Shown: positions 33,447-42,421, counted from the first letter of the stretch. The stretch is 62,751 nucleotides of DNA from Neobacillus citreus (GCF_018343545.2 NZ_JAGYPE020000032.1:1-62751), one strand, 5' to 3'. The notes: a model not told the origin generated them from the sequence alone. Numbers and translations: made by a program.

Positions 33447-36071
33447 ATGGGAAAAAATCTAAAGAAAATTTTAGCGACATCCGTGACATTAACGACCTTT
33501 TTAACAGTTCCGGCGATAGATTCCAACAACTCCGTTCAAGCTTCTGAACCGTCGGCAACTGCTGTCACCGAGACAAACCCATCAGAGACTGTAAACGACC
33601 TTAATCAATTAAAGGTAAACTTTAAAGAGTATCTGGTTGGCAATGAGAGTTTGAATACCAACCCATCGCTAGCCAGTAAAATCAATTCTGTCCACAATAC
33701 GGCCAATTCTAGACTTGGGGACTTCCTTCCAATAGAGGAAAGGGCACAAGGTCTGTTCAAAGGCGTCATTCTTGGCGAAGATCCTAAGAATTTAAGCAAC
33801 TCTTATTTATATTTATACCAAATGGCGCTGGCTGCCAAGACCTATAAAGACCCTAGCCAAGCCGGGTATAATTTTTACGAAAATAAGGAATTGATCAATA
33901 AGGTCATTGATGGGTTGGATTGGCTGTATGCCAATCACTTTGCCGACCAGGAAAAGGGTTACTACGGGAACTGGTATGAATGGGAAATAGGCGCCCCGAT
34001 CAATGTTACGAAAATCCTGCTTTTGTTAGAGGATGAGATTAGAGCTTCTAAACCGGAATTAATCGATAACTATGTTAAGTCCATGGACCTTTATTTAAGA
34101 AATGGAAAAGACGGGGATATTGATTTAACCGCCCGTCAACACACAGGCGCCAACCTTGCTGATATCGCCACCAACCGAATCATCCAAGGGGCACTTACAG
34201 GAGATGGGCAGCGGGTTTCAAAGGCAGTAGCCAATATTCTGACTGTCTTTCAAACGATCGACCCTAATCATATTGTGAATGGAAATACGGATGGATTTTA
34301 TGAGGACGGCTCATTTATCCAGCACCACAGAGTTGCTTATACCGGTTCTTATGGAAAAATTCTCTTAAATCGGATTATGCAAACCATGAATATTTTAAAC
34401 GGCAGTTCTTACAATCCGGAAGAAATATTGGTTCCAACCGTTCAGAATTGGTTATATAAAGGGTTCTCCCCCGTTATCTTTGAAGGGTATATGATGGAAA
34501 TCGTCAAAGGTCGAGCAGTTTCAAGAACGGGGACAGGGTATCAGGATGTAACAAGCATCGTGGAGGCAATGCTAGATTTATCGAACAAATTAAATAAGGA
34601 AGACAGTAAGCGTTTAAAATCCTACATCAAATATATTGCGCAAACGTCCAAAGGAGGGATTAATCCAAACTCCTTCACCTCCTATAATGTCATTATTATC
34701 TTTAACAACATCATGGCAGATAGCCAAATTGAGGCTAAAGACGCGATTGCGGAAGAAAATCATTATGCGTTTAATTTAATGGATAAAACGGTCCATTTGC
34801 GGGATTCCTATGCGTTTGCTTTTTCAAGAAGCTCCGACCGAATCAGCAAGTATGAATATATGAGCGGCGAAAACTTAAAGCCATGGTTCCAAGGTGATGG
34901 CGCGTATTACTTATATTTATCAGGAAGAGATCAGACGAAGTCATTTGGGGCCGATTATTTGGCAGCCATCGATCCTTATAAACTCCCAGGGACCACTGTG
35001 CCTGTAGAGGAGAGAAAAACCATTCCTGAGCTGTATGATGGAAAGCTTTTCTATGAAAATACAAATCATCCATTAAATTTCTATGCATCCTCAGTGTCGC
35101 AAAATGATTATGTGTATTTTCCTGTAGGAACAAATCATTATTCAGGAGGAGTCAAGCTTGGGAAATATGGAGTTTCTGGTATCCAGCTTGGGGATGAGAT
35201 TGGCTATCGTGATAAACAGGCAGGGCTGCTTCCGGAAGACTTTGTAGTTTATAAAAATGCCAATGCCAATAAATCAGCTTTTATGTTTGATGATGAAATC
35301 GTCTTGTTAGGTTCTGGCATTCAGGATCAGCTGGGGAGAGAGGTTATTTCTACCATCGATAACCGTATGTTCGACAAAAGCGAAACGAGTTCGGTTGCTG
35401 GGGGAACCTATGAAAATCAAAAATTAGAGAACCCAGCTAATGGTCAATACGACCTAAAATGGATTCATTTCAATACGAATGGAGAAGGAACAAAGGTAGG
35501 GTATTATTTCCCTGAGTCTTCAAATATCCAGGTTTCAACAAATACGGTAACGGAAAGCCTAAGAAAAATCCGTACTGGCAATCCAGACACCAAGATTACT
35601 AAAAACTTCTTTACATTAGGAATGGATCACGGAGAAAATCCGCAAAATGCTAAATATGCTTATGTGATTTTACCGAACTTTGATGAAAATAAAACTGAAC
35701 AGTATGCAAATAGTCCTGGTGTGAAAATTTTAGCTAACACCGAGTATGTCCATGCTGTTGAGCAGACGAAGCTTGGGCTAAAAGGATTTAACTTTTTTGG
35801 TGATAAAAAGAGAACGGTTAGTAATGTAACATCCTATAATCCAGCATCGATTCTTGTAAAGAAGGATGGCGATACTATAACCGTCGCCGTTTCAGACCCG
35901 ACGCTCAGCTTGGAAAAAATGAAGCTGGAAGTTGACCTATCGAGGCCGGTAGTTGTAGAGGCCAGCAAGGGTGTGAAAGCCTCTGTATCGAGTAAAAAAG
36001 CTTTGATTCATATTGACTCCAAGAATTCTAATGGGAAGAGCTTTGAAATTAAGTTCAAGATTAAAGAGTAA
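33447..36071 (+). CDS. Secreted PL8 polysaccharide lyase (hyaluronate/chondroitin lyase), compact form
   Basis: This 874-residue secreted enzyme has a signal peptide cleaved near VQASE (residue 32), then directly the PL8 toroid and C-terminal beta sheets, without the CBM and Big2 modules of the lyase at 20838. The catalytic set reads Asn236 (TGANL), His293 and Tyr302 (HHRVAYTGSYG), with KGRAVSR as the Arg block. The Asn-His spacing is 57 against 50 in the other lyase, and the segment between FQGDGAYYLYLSGRD and the sheets has insertions, so substrate preference may differ. It probably cuts hyaluronan or low-sulfated chondroitin outside the cell. Confidence 0.88.
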   Translation: MGKNLKKILATSVTLTTFLTVPAIDSNNSVQASEPSATAVTETNPSETVNDLNQLKVNFKEYLVGNESLNTNPSLASKINSVHNTANSRLGDFLPIEERAQGLFKGVILGEDPKNLSNSYLYLYQMALAAKTYKDPSQAGYNFYENKELINKVIDGLDWLYANHFADQEKGYYGNWYEWEIGAPINVTKILLLLEDEIRASKPELIDNYVKSMDLYLRNGKDGDIDLTARQHTGANLADIATNRIIQGALTGDGQRVSKAVANILTVFQTIDPNHIVNGNTDGFYEDGSFIQHHRVAYTGSYGKILLNRIMQTMNILNGSSYNPEEILVPTVQNWLYKGFSPVIFEGYMMEIVKGRAVSRTGTGYQDVTSIVEAMLDLSNKLNKEDSKRLKSYIKYIAQTSKGGINPNSFTSYNVIIIFNNIMADSQIEAKDAIAEENHYAFNLMDKTVHLRDSYAFAFSRSSDRISKYEYMSGENLKPWFQGDGAYYLYLSGRDQTKSFGADYLAAIDPYKLPGTTVPVEERKTIPELYDGKLFYENTNHPLNFYASSVSQNDYVYFPVGTNHYSGGVKLGKYGVSGIQLGDEIGYRDKQAGLLPEDFVVYKNANANKSAFMFDDEIVLLGSGIQDQLGREVISTIDNRMFDKSETSSVAGGTYENQKLENPANGQYDLKWIHFNTNGEGTKVGYYFPESSNIQVSTNTVTESLRKIRTGNPDTKITKNFFTLGMDHGENPQNAKYAYVILPNFDENKTEQYANSPGVKILANTEYVHAVEQTKLGLKGFNFFGDKKRTVSNVTSYNPASILVKKDGDTITVAVSDPTLSLEKMKLEVDLSRPVVVEASKGVKASVSSKKALIHIDSKNSNGKSFEIKFKIKE

Positions 36072-36490
36072 TGTTTGTTGTTCGGACAAAACGGCGGGGA
36101 AATTAGGCGAACTGTTCGAAGTTAGTGGTTGTTCGGACAAAACAGCCGCGAAAAGAGGAGAAATTGTCCGAAGTTAGTGGTTGTTCGGACAGAACAGCCG
36201 GGAAATTAGGAGGAACTGTCCGAAGTTCGTGGTGCTTCGGACAAAACAGCCGCGAAAAGAGGAGGAATTGTCCGAAGTTAGTGGTTGTTCGGACAGAACA
36301 GCCGCAAAAAAAGGAAGATCTGTCCGAAGATGGTGGAACTACGGACAAAACGCCCTTAAAAAGATCTCAAATTGTCCGTAGCCCGTCATCTTAAGTACAG
36401 TCTAGCGCCTCAAAACACCGAAATTGTCCGTAGCCCATATTGTCACTTAATAGAATAGTAGTTTTTCAAAACAATAGAGGAGCACACGTC
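36072..36490. repeat. Approximately 51-bp tandem repeat array with TTCGGACA/TGTCCGAA half-palindromes
   Basis: GTTCGGACA-type motifs start at 36080, 36131, 36183, 36234, 36287 and 36338 (spacings 51, 52, 51, 53, 51). Each unit also contains TGTCCGAA about 27 bases later, so each can fold as a hairpin. The array decays after 36388, with a last TTGTCCGTAGCCC at 36424. Small open frames on both strands follow from the near-51-base (17-codon) period and are not credible genes. Confidence 0.85.
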
Positions 36491-37999
36491 ATGAAAAAGC
36501 CAAACATTTTACTGATCACCAGCGACCAGCAGCACTACGATACCATCGGTGCCTTTAACCCGGAGATTTCAACTCCCAACCTCGACCGGCTTGCTAGGGA
36601 AGGAACGACCTTTCAGCGCGCCTATTGTCCGAATCCTACCTGTACTCCGGCAAGGTCTTCCATCATTACCGGTACCTATCCAAGCCAGCACGGTGCCTGG
36701 ACGTTGGGGACGAAATTAAGCGAGGATCACCTGACCGTAGGTGACGTCTTTGTTGAAAATGGCTATCGGACCGCACTCGTTGGAAAAGCCCATTTCCAGC
36801 CGACACGCACAACGGATGAATACCCGTCGTTGGAATCGCTGCCGCTTCTTCAGGATATTGAATTCTGGAAATCTTACAATCAACCATTCTATGGCTTTGA
36901 AAAAATTGAACTCCTCCGCAACCACACAAACGAATATTTAGTAGGCCAACATTATGTGGCTTGGCTGGAGGAGAACGGCTATCATGACTGGAAGCAGTAT
37001 TATATGCCGCCAACTGGAACCATGGATCCGTCCATCACTTATCAGTGGGGTATTCCGGAAGAATATCACTATAATACATTCATTGCGGAACAAACAAATG
37101 AGCTTCTCGAAACCTATCAGCAGCAGGACGAAAATTTCTTCCTATGGGCGAGCTTTCCCGACCCGCATCCGCCATATTTAGTGCCAGAACCGTGGGCCTC
37201 GATGTATGACCCTAATCAGCTGACAATTCCGGAACTGTCCCCGGGCGAACATGAGAAGAATCCGCCGCACTTACAAAAGACGCAGGAGGAGAATCCTGAT
37301 TTTTCCTACCTGGCGGAAACAGGTTTTGGCATTCACGGATATCACTCCCATCTGCTGCCGGAAGACGACCGGAAAAAATTAGTGGCCAACTACTATGGTA
37401 TGATTAGTTTCATGGATAAGTATATTGGTAAGATTCTAGATAAGCTGGATGAATTGGGCATCGCCGATGAAACGATTGTTGTTTTTACAACGGATCATGG
37501 CCATTTCTTCGGGCAGCATGGCTTGCAGTATAAAGGCGGCTTCCATTACGAGGATTTGATTCGGCTGCCATTTATTGTCCGCTATCCGGGCAAGGTTCCG
37601 GCACAAGCACAATCGGACGCCCTACAGTCACTAGTGGATTTAGCTCCAACCTTTTTATCGTTTGCAGGCATTCCAATACCGCCGATCATGTCTGGCGAAA
37701 ACCAAAAGGATGTCTGGCTGGGCTGCCAGGAAAACGCGAGAGATCATATTCTGTGTGAATTCCGTCATGAACCAACGACTATCCATCAAAAAACATACGT
37801 GGATGAGAGATATAAAATAACTATTTACTATCGGCAAACCCATGGAGAAATTTTTGACCTGCAAGAAGACCCAAAGGAATTAAACAATTTATGGGACCAT
37901 CCTGACTATCAAGAATTGAAAAAAGACCTTCTATTAAAATATGCATGGGCAGAGCTACATAAAGAGCAGATGCCAATGCCTAGAATTTCACATGCATAA
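36491..37999 (+). CDS. Sulfatase, Cys-type, cytoplasmic (sulfatase 3)
   Basis: This 502-residue type I sulfatase starts at ATG 36491 with GAGGAG upstream; an upstream in-frame start at 36440 lies in repeat-derived sequence. Cys51 in CTPAR is the formylglycine site; metal ligands are in ITSDQQHYD and TTDHGHFFGQHG. No signal peptide. The maturase gene follows 39 bases after the stop, so enzyme and activator are probably co-transcribed. The substrate is presumably a sulfated GAG disaccharide or monosaccharide in the cytoplasm. It is distinct in sequence from sulfatases 1 and 2, so three different sulfate positions could be served. Confidence 0.88.
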   Translation: MKKPNILLITSDQQHYDTIGAFNPEISTPNLDRLAREGTTFQRAYCPNPTCTPARSSIITGTYPSQHGAWTLGTKLSEDHLTVGDVFVENGYRTALVGKAHFQPTRTTDEYPSLESLPLLQDIEFWKSYNQPFYGFEKIELLRNHTNEYLVGQHYVAWLEENGYHDWKQYYMPPTGTMDPSITYQWGIPEEYHYNTFIAEQTNELLETYQQQDENFFLWASFPDPHPPYLVPEPWASMYDPNQLTIPELSPGEHEKNPPHLQKTQEENPDFSYLAETGFGIHGYHSHLLPEDDRKKLVANYYGMISFMDKYIGKILDKLDELGIADETIVVFTTDHGHFFGQHGLQYKGGFHYEDLIRLPFIVRYPGKVPAQAQSDALQSLVDLAPTFLSFAGIPIPPIMSGENQKDVWLGCQENARDHILCEFRHEPTTIHQKTYVDERYKITIYYRQTHGEIFDLQEDPKELNNLWDHPDYQELKKDLLLKYAWAELHKEQMPMPRISHA

Positions 38000-38038
38000 A
38001 GACGAACTAAATTTTACAACGAGAAGGAGATAATCAAA

Positions 38039-39295
38039 ATGGCACAGGCCTGTTTAACTTCCCAAAAACATTCGCATATCGGTGTCATGTGGAAAACCGT
38101 TTCTGAAGCGTGCAATCTCGCTTGTGATTATTGCTATTACAGCGGCTGCGGCGGCCAGCCAGGGAAAATTGACAAAATCGATCAGGCCATTATAGAAAAA
38201 TTTATCAAGGAATATATGGCACTTACTAACGGGGTGGCATCCTTTGCCTGGCAGGGAGGGGAGCCTCTTCTAGCCGGATTGGATTTTTTTAAACAGGTTG
38301 TTTATTTGCAGGCCAAGTATGCACCGAAAAATACAATCATCAGCAACTCGCTGCAAACGAATGCTACGCTGATTACCGAGGATTGGGCTCGTTTTTTTAA
38401 ACAATATAATTTCCTCATCGGTGTCAGTCTTGATGGCCCAAAAGAAATCAATGATGCAAGAAGGGTAACCGGTCATGGGAAGGGAAGCTTTGAGCGGGTG
38501 ATGCGTGGAATTGATTACTTACGGAAAAATCATGTCGATTTTAATATCCTGACGGTGATTCATCAAGACAATGTGGGCCGGGCAAAAGAATTGATGGAGT
38601 TCTATCAGCAAGAGGGCTTTTCCCATGTGCAGTTTATCCCATGCATGGATTTTCGCGCGCAGGAGCCGAATAAGCCGGGGCAATATTTGATTACTCCAGA
38701 ACAATATGGTCAGTTTTTATGTGAGGCATTCGACATCTGGTATAACGACGGCAACCCCTACAGGTCCGTCCGCTTCTTTGATAACATATTGAGTGCCTAT
38801 TTGCATCAGGAGGCGGAATTATGTATCCACCGTCAGACGTGCCCGAAAACCTTGATTCTTGAGCAAAATGGCGATGCCTATCCGTGCGATTTTTATATTA
38901 ATGAAGATTATAAGCTTGGGAATGTTGGCCTGGATTCACTAGAAGATATCCTAAATAGTCCAAAATATGATGATTTTCTTGGATTAAAGCCTACTTTGCC
39001 TGATAAGTGCAAAAGCTGTGAGTTCTTAAAGCTATGCCACGGCGGCTGTCCAAGAAATCGAGCCTGGAACCAAGCAGATGAGACGGTGAATCCAGATTAT
39101 TTCTGTGGAAGCTATATGAAAGTCTATAAGTATGGACATGAACGAATGGAAAGATTAGCGGAAAATATCAAACTACAGTGGCTTCGAAATCATCTTCAGG
39201 CAGGCCGTCCAAAGCCTGAACGAAATGATTTTTGTTTATGCGGCAGCGGGAAGAAGTTCAAAAAATGCTGTGAAAAGTATGTTCAAATGGTGTAA
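38039..39295 (+). CDS. Anaerobic sulfatase-maturating enzyme (radical SAM/SPASM) with C-terminal SEC-C motif
   Basis: This 418-residue cytoplasmic enzyme oxidises the sulfatase active-site Cys to formylglycine. The radical-SAM cluster motif is Cys25-x3-Cys29-x2-Cys32 (EACNLACDYCYY). A Cys-rich SPASM region binds auxiliary clusters (CIHRQTCPKT, YPCDFY, CKSCEFLKLCHGGC, YFCGSYM). The last 23 residues add CLCGSGKKFKKCC (399-411), a CxC-x8-CC SEC-C zinc motif like that at the C-terminus of SecA, joined by a basic-Pro linker. All three sulfatases here have Cys-type sites it can modify. GAAGGAG precedes the ATG. Confidence 0.93.
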   Translation: MAQACLTSQKHSHIGVMWKTVSEACNLACDYCYYSGCGGQPGKIDKIDQAIIEKFIKEYMALTNGVASFAWQGGEPLLAGLDFFKQVVYLQAKYAPKNTIISNSLQTNATLITEDWARFFKQYNFLIGVSLDGPKEINDARRVTGHGKGSFERVMRGIDYLRKNHVDFNILTVIHQDNVGRAKELMEFYQQEGFSHVQFIPCMDFRAQEPNKPGQYLITPEQYGQFLCEAFDIWYNDGNPYRSVRFFDNILSAYLHQEAELCIHRQTCPKTLILEQNGDAYPCDFYINEDYKLGNVGLDSLEDILNSPKYDDFLGLKPTLPDKCKSCEFLKLCHGGCPRNRAWNQADETVNPDYFCGSYMKVYKYGHERMERLAENIKLQWLRNHLQAGRPKPERNDFCLCGSGKKFKKCCEKYVQMV

Positions 39296-39318
39296 CTTTC
39301 CTAATTGGGGGAATGAAA

Positions 39319-40149
39319 ATGGATCTAACAACTGGCTTCTTGCTTTTACTGATTGGGATCCTGGCTGGAGGTTATGGAACGATTGTTGGTGCCGGCGGCG
39401 GTTTTATTTTCGTACCGGCACTGCTGCTTCTATTTAAAATGGAACCTGCGATTGCTGCAGGATCAGGACTTATTATCGTATTAATTAATTCTTTGTCTGG
39501 TGTGGTTGGTTACGCCAAGCAAGAGAAGATTCAATATCGAACGGGGCTTACGCTCGCGATTGGTGCCCTACCTGGTTCCTTTCTTGGGGTTTGGCTGCTC
39601 CAACTCTATTCATCTAGTTATTTTTATGTGATATTTGCTACCTTGTTGGTTGGATTGGGAATCTTTTTATTTACAAAAAATCTTCCTAATAAACTAAAAA
39701 GACGTCAGCCTTCTGAAGGGTATGCATACATAGCGGCCGGTGCTTCCGGTGAAAGTGAGGTTTCGGTGGTTAGGAGGGGCAAGCAAGATGGCCATTTGCT
39801 AAATAAATGGCTGATTCCGCTCGGGTTAGTGATCGGCATTTTATCCAGTTATCTCGGAATTGGCGGCGGTTGGCTTCTCGTTCCCATCTTAATCTATGTA
39901 TTTAAAGTACCGACACACAATGCGGCGGCCACGTCCATTTTTTCGCTATGTCTTTATTCAACGATCGGTGTGATGGCGCAGCTATTCTATGGCCATGTTG
40001 ATTGGCCAGCTGTCATCTTTGGCGGCATCGGTGTGATCGTCGGTTCACAAATCGGGGTCCTGCTCTCTCAAAAAATCCCCGGCAAAGTCATCATCCAAAT
40101 GCTGTCAGTATTATTGATATTTATTGGGGTTCGGATGTATTTTTCTTAA
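39319..40149 (+). CDS. TauE/SafE-family membrane exporter
   Basis: About 276 residues from ATG 39319, which has GGGGG 7 bases upstream; ATG 39313 is in frame but too close to that site. The protein has about eight hydrophobic segments in two repeated halves, each opening with a Gly-rich loop (GTIVGAGGGFIFVPALLL and SYLGIGGGWLLVPILI). TauE/SafE proteins are linked to export of sulfite, sulfoacetate or related anions. Following the maturase and sulfatase genes, it may expel sulfate or sulfite freed from GAGs in the cytoplasm; this is inference. Confidence 0.82.
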   Translation: MDLTTGFLLLLIGILAGGYGTIVGAGGGFIFVPALLLLFKMEPAIAAGSGLIIVLINSLSGVVGYAKQEKIQYRTGLTLAIGALPGSFLGVWLLQLYSSSYFYVIFATLLVGLGIFLFTKNLPNKLKRRQPSEGYAYIAAGASGESEVSVVRRGKQDGHLLNKWLIPLGLVIGILSSYLGIGGGWLLVPILIYVFKVPTHNAAATSIFSLCLYSTIGVMAQLFYGHVDWPAVIFGGIGVIVGSQIGVLLSQKIPGKVIIQMLSVLLIFIGVRMYFS

Positions 40150-40154
40150 AAAAA

Positions 40155-40213
40155 GCATGGGGACGGTTCTCATGCCTCACTATTGTGAGGCACAGGAACC
40201 GTCCCCATGCATC
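40155..40213. repeat. Family A palindrome, full copy, convergent-gene terminator
   Basis: GCATGGGGACGGTTC (from 40155) pairs with GAACCGTCCCCATGC (to 40210), and a nested stem TGCCTCAC/GTGAGGCA with loop TATT lies inside. It separates the convergent exporter and DMT transporter genes. Same core as the 15256 element. Confidence 0.75.
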
Positions 40214-41114
40214 AAACAGCTGCTTTCTGCATTGGCGGGGCAGCTTTTTGTTTTTTGCTCATGAAAAAGAAGACGCCGAGCAGGACGAGGAGTCCGCCAG
40301 CGATTTGCCAGCCTGATAATCGCTCTCCGAGTAAAATGACAGCTAAAATTGTGCTGCCGACCGGTTCGCCGAGAATACTCATTGAAATGGTCGTGGCGTT
40401 CACATAGTTTAGCAACCAGTTATTAATTACATGGCTAAGGCTCGGAACGATGGCCAAGAGCAGGAAAATCCCCCATTCCTTGGGCGGATAATCGAGAAAC
40501 GGCACTCCGGCCCAAAGATTATAAACAACAAGCACAATCCCCGCACAAAGAAACACGCTAAAGCTGTATATCCAGTGGGATACATTTTTCACGACGGTTT
40601 GCCCGATAAATAAATAACCGACCACCGCGATGACGCTGAAAAAGGAGAGAAGATCGCCACGGATGGCATCAGCGCTTAAACCGAAGTCTCCCCAGCCAAT
40701 CATCATCGCTCCGATGATTGCAATCCCCATTGTAGCCAGTGCGGAAGCAGTCGTTCTTTCTTTAAAAAGAAAAAATCCGCCTACCAGCGAAATAATCGGC
40801 TGCAGGGCGAGAATGATGGTCGAGCTTGCAACCGTGGTTAACTTTAACGAGCCGAACCAAAGAACAAAATGCAGGGCCAGAAAAACTCCGGAGAAAAAGA
40901 GCATAGCGCCATTCTTTGGACTCACTTTTTTAAACTCCTTGCGTTTCACCCAGACCATCGGTGCCAATAACAAACTGGCAAACAACATTCGGTACATACT
41001 TAAAATAGAAGCCGGCGCGTCGGACCATTTCACAAAGATAGCCGAAAACGATATGGCAATAATGGATATAGTGAGCGCCAGGCTGATGGATTTTGAACTT
41101 ATAGATTGTTTCAT
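40212..41114 (-). CDS. DMT-superfamily (EamA) transporter
   Basis: This 300-residue integral membrane protein has ten hydrophobic helices arranged as two EamA repeats (SIIAISFSAIFVKWSDAPAS and later WGIFLLLAIVPSLSHVINNW with ILGEPVGSTILAVILLGERL). EamA proteins are metabolite or amino-acid exporters; the substrate is not readable. It is transcribed toward the sulfatase region, converging on the TauE-like gene, and is probably not part of the GAG locus. Its last codons reach into the family A palindrome. Confidence 0.85.
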   Translation of the reverse strand: MKQSISSKSISLALTISIIAISFSAIFVKWSDAPASILSMYRMLFASLLLAPMVWVKRKEFKKVSPKNGAMLFFSGVFLALHFVLWFGSLKLTTVASSTIILALQPIISLVGGFFLFKERTTASALATMGIAIIGAMMIGWGDFGLSADAIRGDLLSFFSVIAVVGYLFIGQTVVKNVSHWIYSFSVFLCAGIVLVVYNLWAGVPFLDYPPKEWGIFLLLAIVPSLSHVINNWLLNYVNATTISMSILGEPVGSTILAVILLGERLSGWQIAGGLLVLLGVFFFMSKKQKAAPPMQKAAV

Positions 41115-41408
41115 TGCTGCTTCCTTCCTTGATGGTGTTTTGAATGAACTCTCATAAATCTATTACTATTATCGCAGATATTGTTAGAAATTCGTAGACC
41201 TTTATTTTCCATTGTAATACCCTTTCAGGAAAAACTTGTTTATTCCTAGGTTGAAGGCCCACGACTGCGAAGGGATTTCTAATTAGTTAGCAACTAGTAA
41301 GGATAAGGATAAAAATAAAGGGTAGGGTTTAGGATTCAATTTGTTCTATTATTTTATTTTGAAGTAGAATGGAGTAAATACGATTCTATTGAAAGGTGGC
41401 GTGGAAGG

Positions 41409-42377
41409 TTGAAGCAAACGGTTTATGTGACGAAGAAACTGCCGGAAGAACTCTATAGGAGGCTTTCAATTCAGTTTGAGGTAAGAATGTGGGGAGAAGA
41501 AGAAACCCCTGTCCCAAGGGAAATCTTATTGAAGGAAGTAGCAGAAGTTGATGGCCTTTATTGTTTTATCACTGACACAATAGACAGAGAGGTTTTCGAG
41601 CGGGCAAAAAAGCTTAAGATGGTCAGCACCTGCTCGGTTGGCTATAACCACATTGATGTCCAGGCTGCAGCTGAAAAAGGTGTCAAGGTGGGTTATACAC
41701 CCGGCGTTCTTACGGAAACGACTGCCGATTTGACGTTTGCCTTATTGATGGCCACTGCGCGAAGGGTTGTGGAGGCTTCGGACATATTACATAACGGCAA
41801 GTGGGGGTCCTGGTCACTCATGCAGATGACCGGCCAGGACATATACGGCGCGACCATGGGCATTATTGGTTTGGGACGGATTGGCGAAGCCCTTGTGAAA
41901 CGGGCAAAGGGCTTTGATATGAAGGTTCTTTACAACAGTCGGTCGCGAAAGCCGGAAAAAGAGGAAGAGCTGGGTATCGAGTATGCTGATCTCAAGAGTT
42001 TGCTTCAGCAATCTGATTTTGTCTGTCTCATGCTACCATACAGCGCCGAAGTGCATCATCTCATTGGCAAGGAAGAATTAGCCTTGATGAAAAAGAACGC
42101 GATTCTCATTAACACTGCTCGTGGTGGGATTGTCGACGAGGATGCCTTGTCCGATGCCTTGAAAAATGGCGTCATATGGGGCGCCGGCATTGATGTTTTT
42201 GAGCAGGAGCCGGTTTCGCTGGATAACCCTTTGTTAACCCTGCCAAACGTAGTAGCGCTCCCGCACATCGGCAGCGCCAGCGTCAAGACACGCCTGGGAA
42301 TGGCACATATGGCGGCTGACAATTTAATTCATGTGTTAAATGGGAATGTGGGAAAAGCGAACGTTGTCGGGAATTAA
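41409..42377 (+). CDS. D-2-hydroxyacid dehydrogenase (glyoxylate/hydroxypyruvate reductase-like)
   Basis: This 322-residue NAD(P)-dependent oxidoreductase starts at TTG 41409 with GGAAGG just upstream. It has the Rossmann motif GLGRIGEA in the central domain, the Arg-containing NTARGGIVDEDAL, a catalytic Glu further on, and the His in LPHIGSAS. The match is closest in feel to glycerate dehydrogenase/glyoxylate reductase (GyaR/YtoB-like). It reduces a 2-keto acid in the cytoplasm. It is monocistronic, followed by a terminator. A role in hexuronate-derived carbon use is possible but unsupported. Confidence 0.85.
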   Translation: MKQTVYVTKKLPEELYRRLSIQFEVRMWGEEETPVPREILLKEVAEVDGLYCFITDTIDREVFERAKKLKMVSTCSVGYNHIDVQAAAEKGVKVGYTPGVLTETTADLTFALLMATARRVVEASDILHNGKWGSWSLMQMTGQDIYGATMGIIGLGRIGEALVKRAKGFDMKVLYNSRSRKPEKEEELGIEYADLKSLLQQSDFVCLMLPYSAEVHHLIGKEELALMKKNAILINTARGGIVDEDALSDALKNGVIWGAGIDVFEQEPVSLDNPLLTLPNVVALPHIGSASVKTRLGMAHMAADNLIHVLNGNVGKANVVGN

Positions 42378-42381
42378 TTTT

Positions 42382-42421
42382 AAAAAAGGAGGGTCGCTGT
42401 TTTAAAGATCCTCCTTTTCTT
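42382..42421 (+). terminator. Terminator after the hydroxyacid dehydrogenase gene
   Basis: AAAAAGGAGG pairs with CCTCCTTTT across a 16-20 base loop, followed by CTTAATATTTT. Confidence 0.65.

Noticed and set aside
36080..36388. Possible CRISPR array
   Set aside because: Units are contiguous with similar interiors rather than conserved repeats with unique spacers, the period of about 51 varies, and no cas genes are present.
36103..36394. Overlapping open frames of 66-89 codons on both strands
   Set aside because: They arise from the roughly 51-base (17-codon) tandem repeat; translated text is repetitive, has no convincing ribosome binding site, and both strands are equally open.
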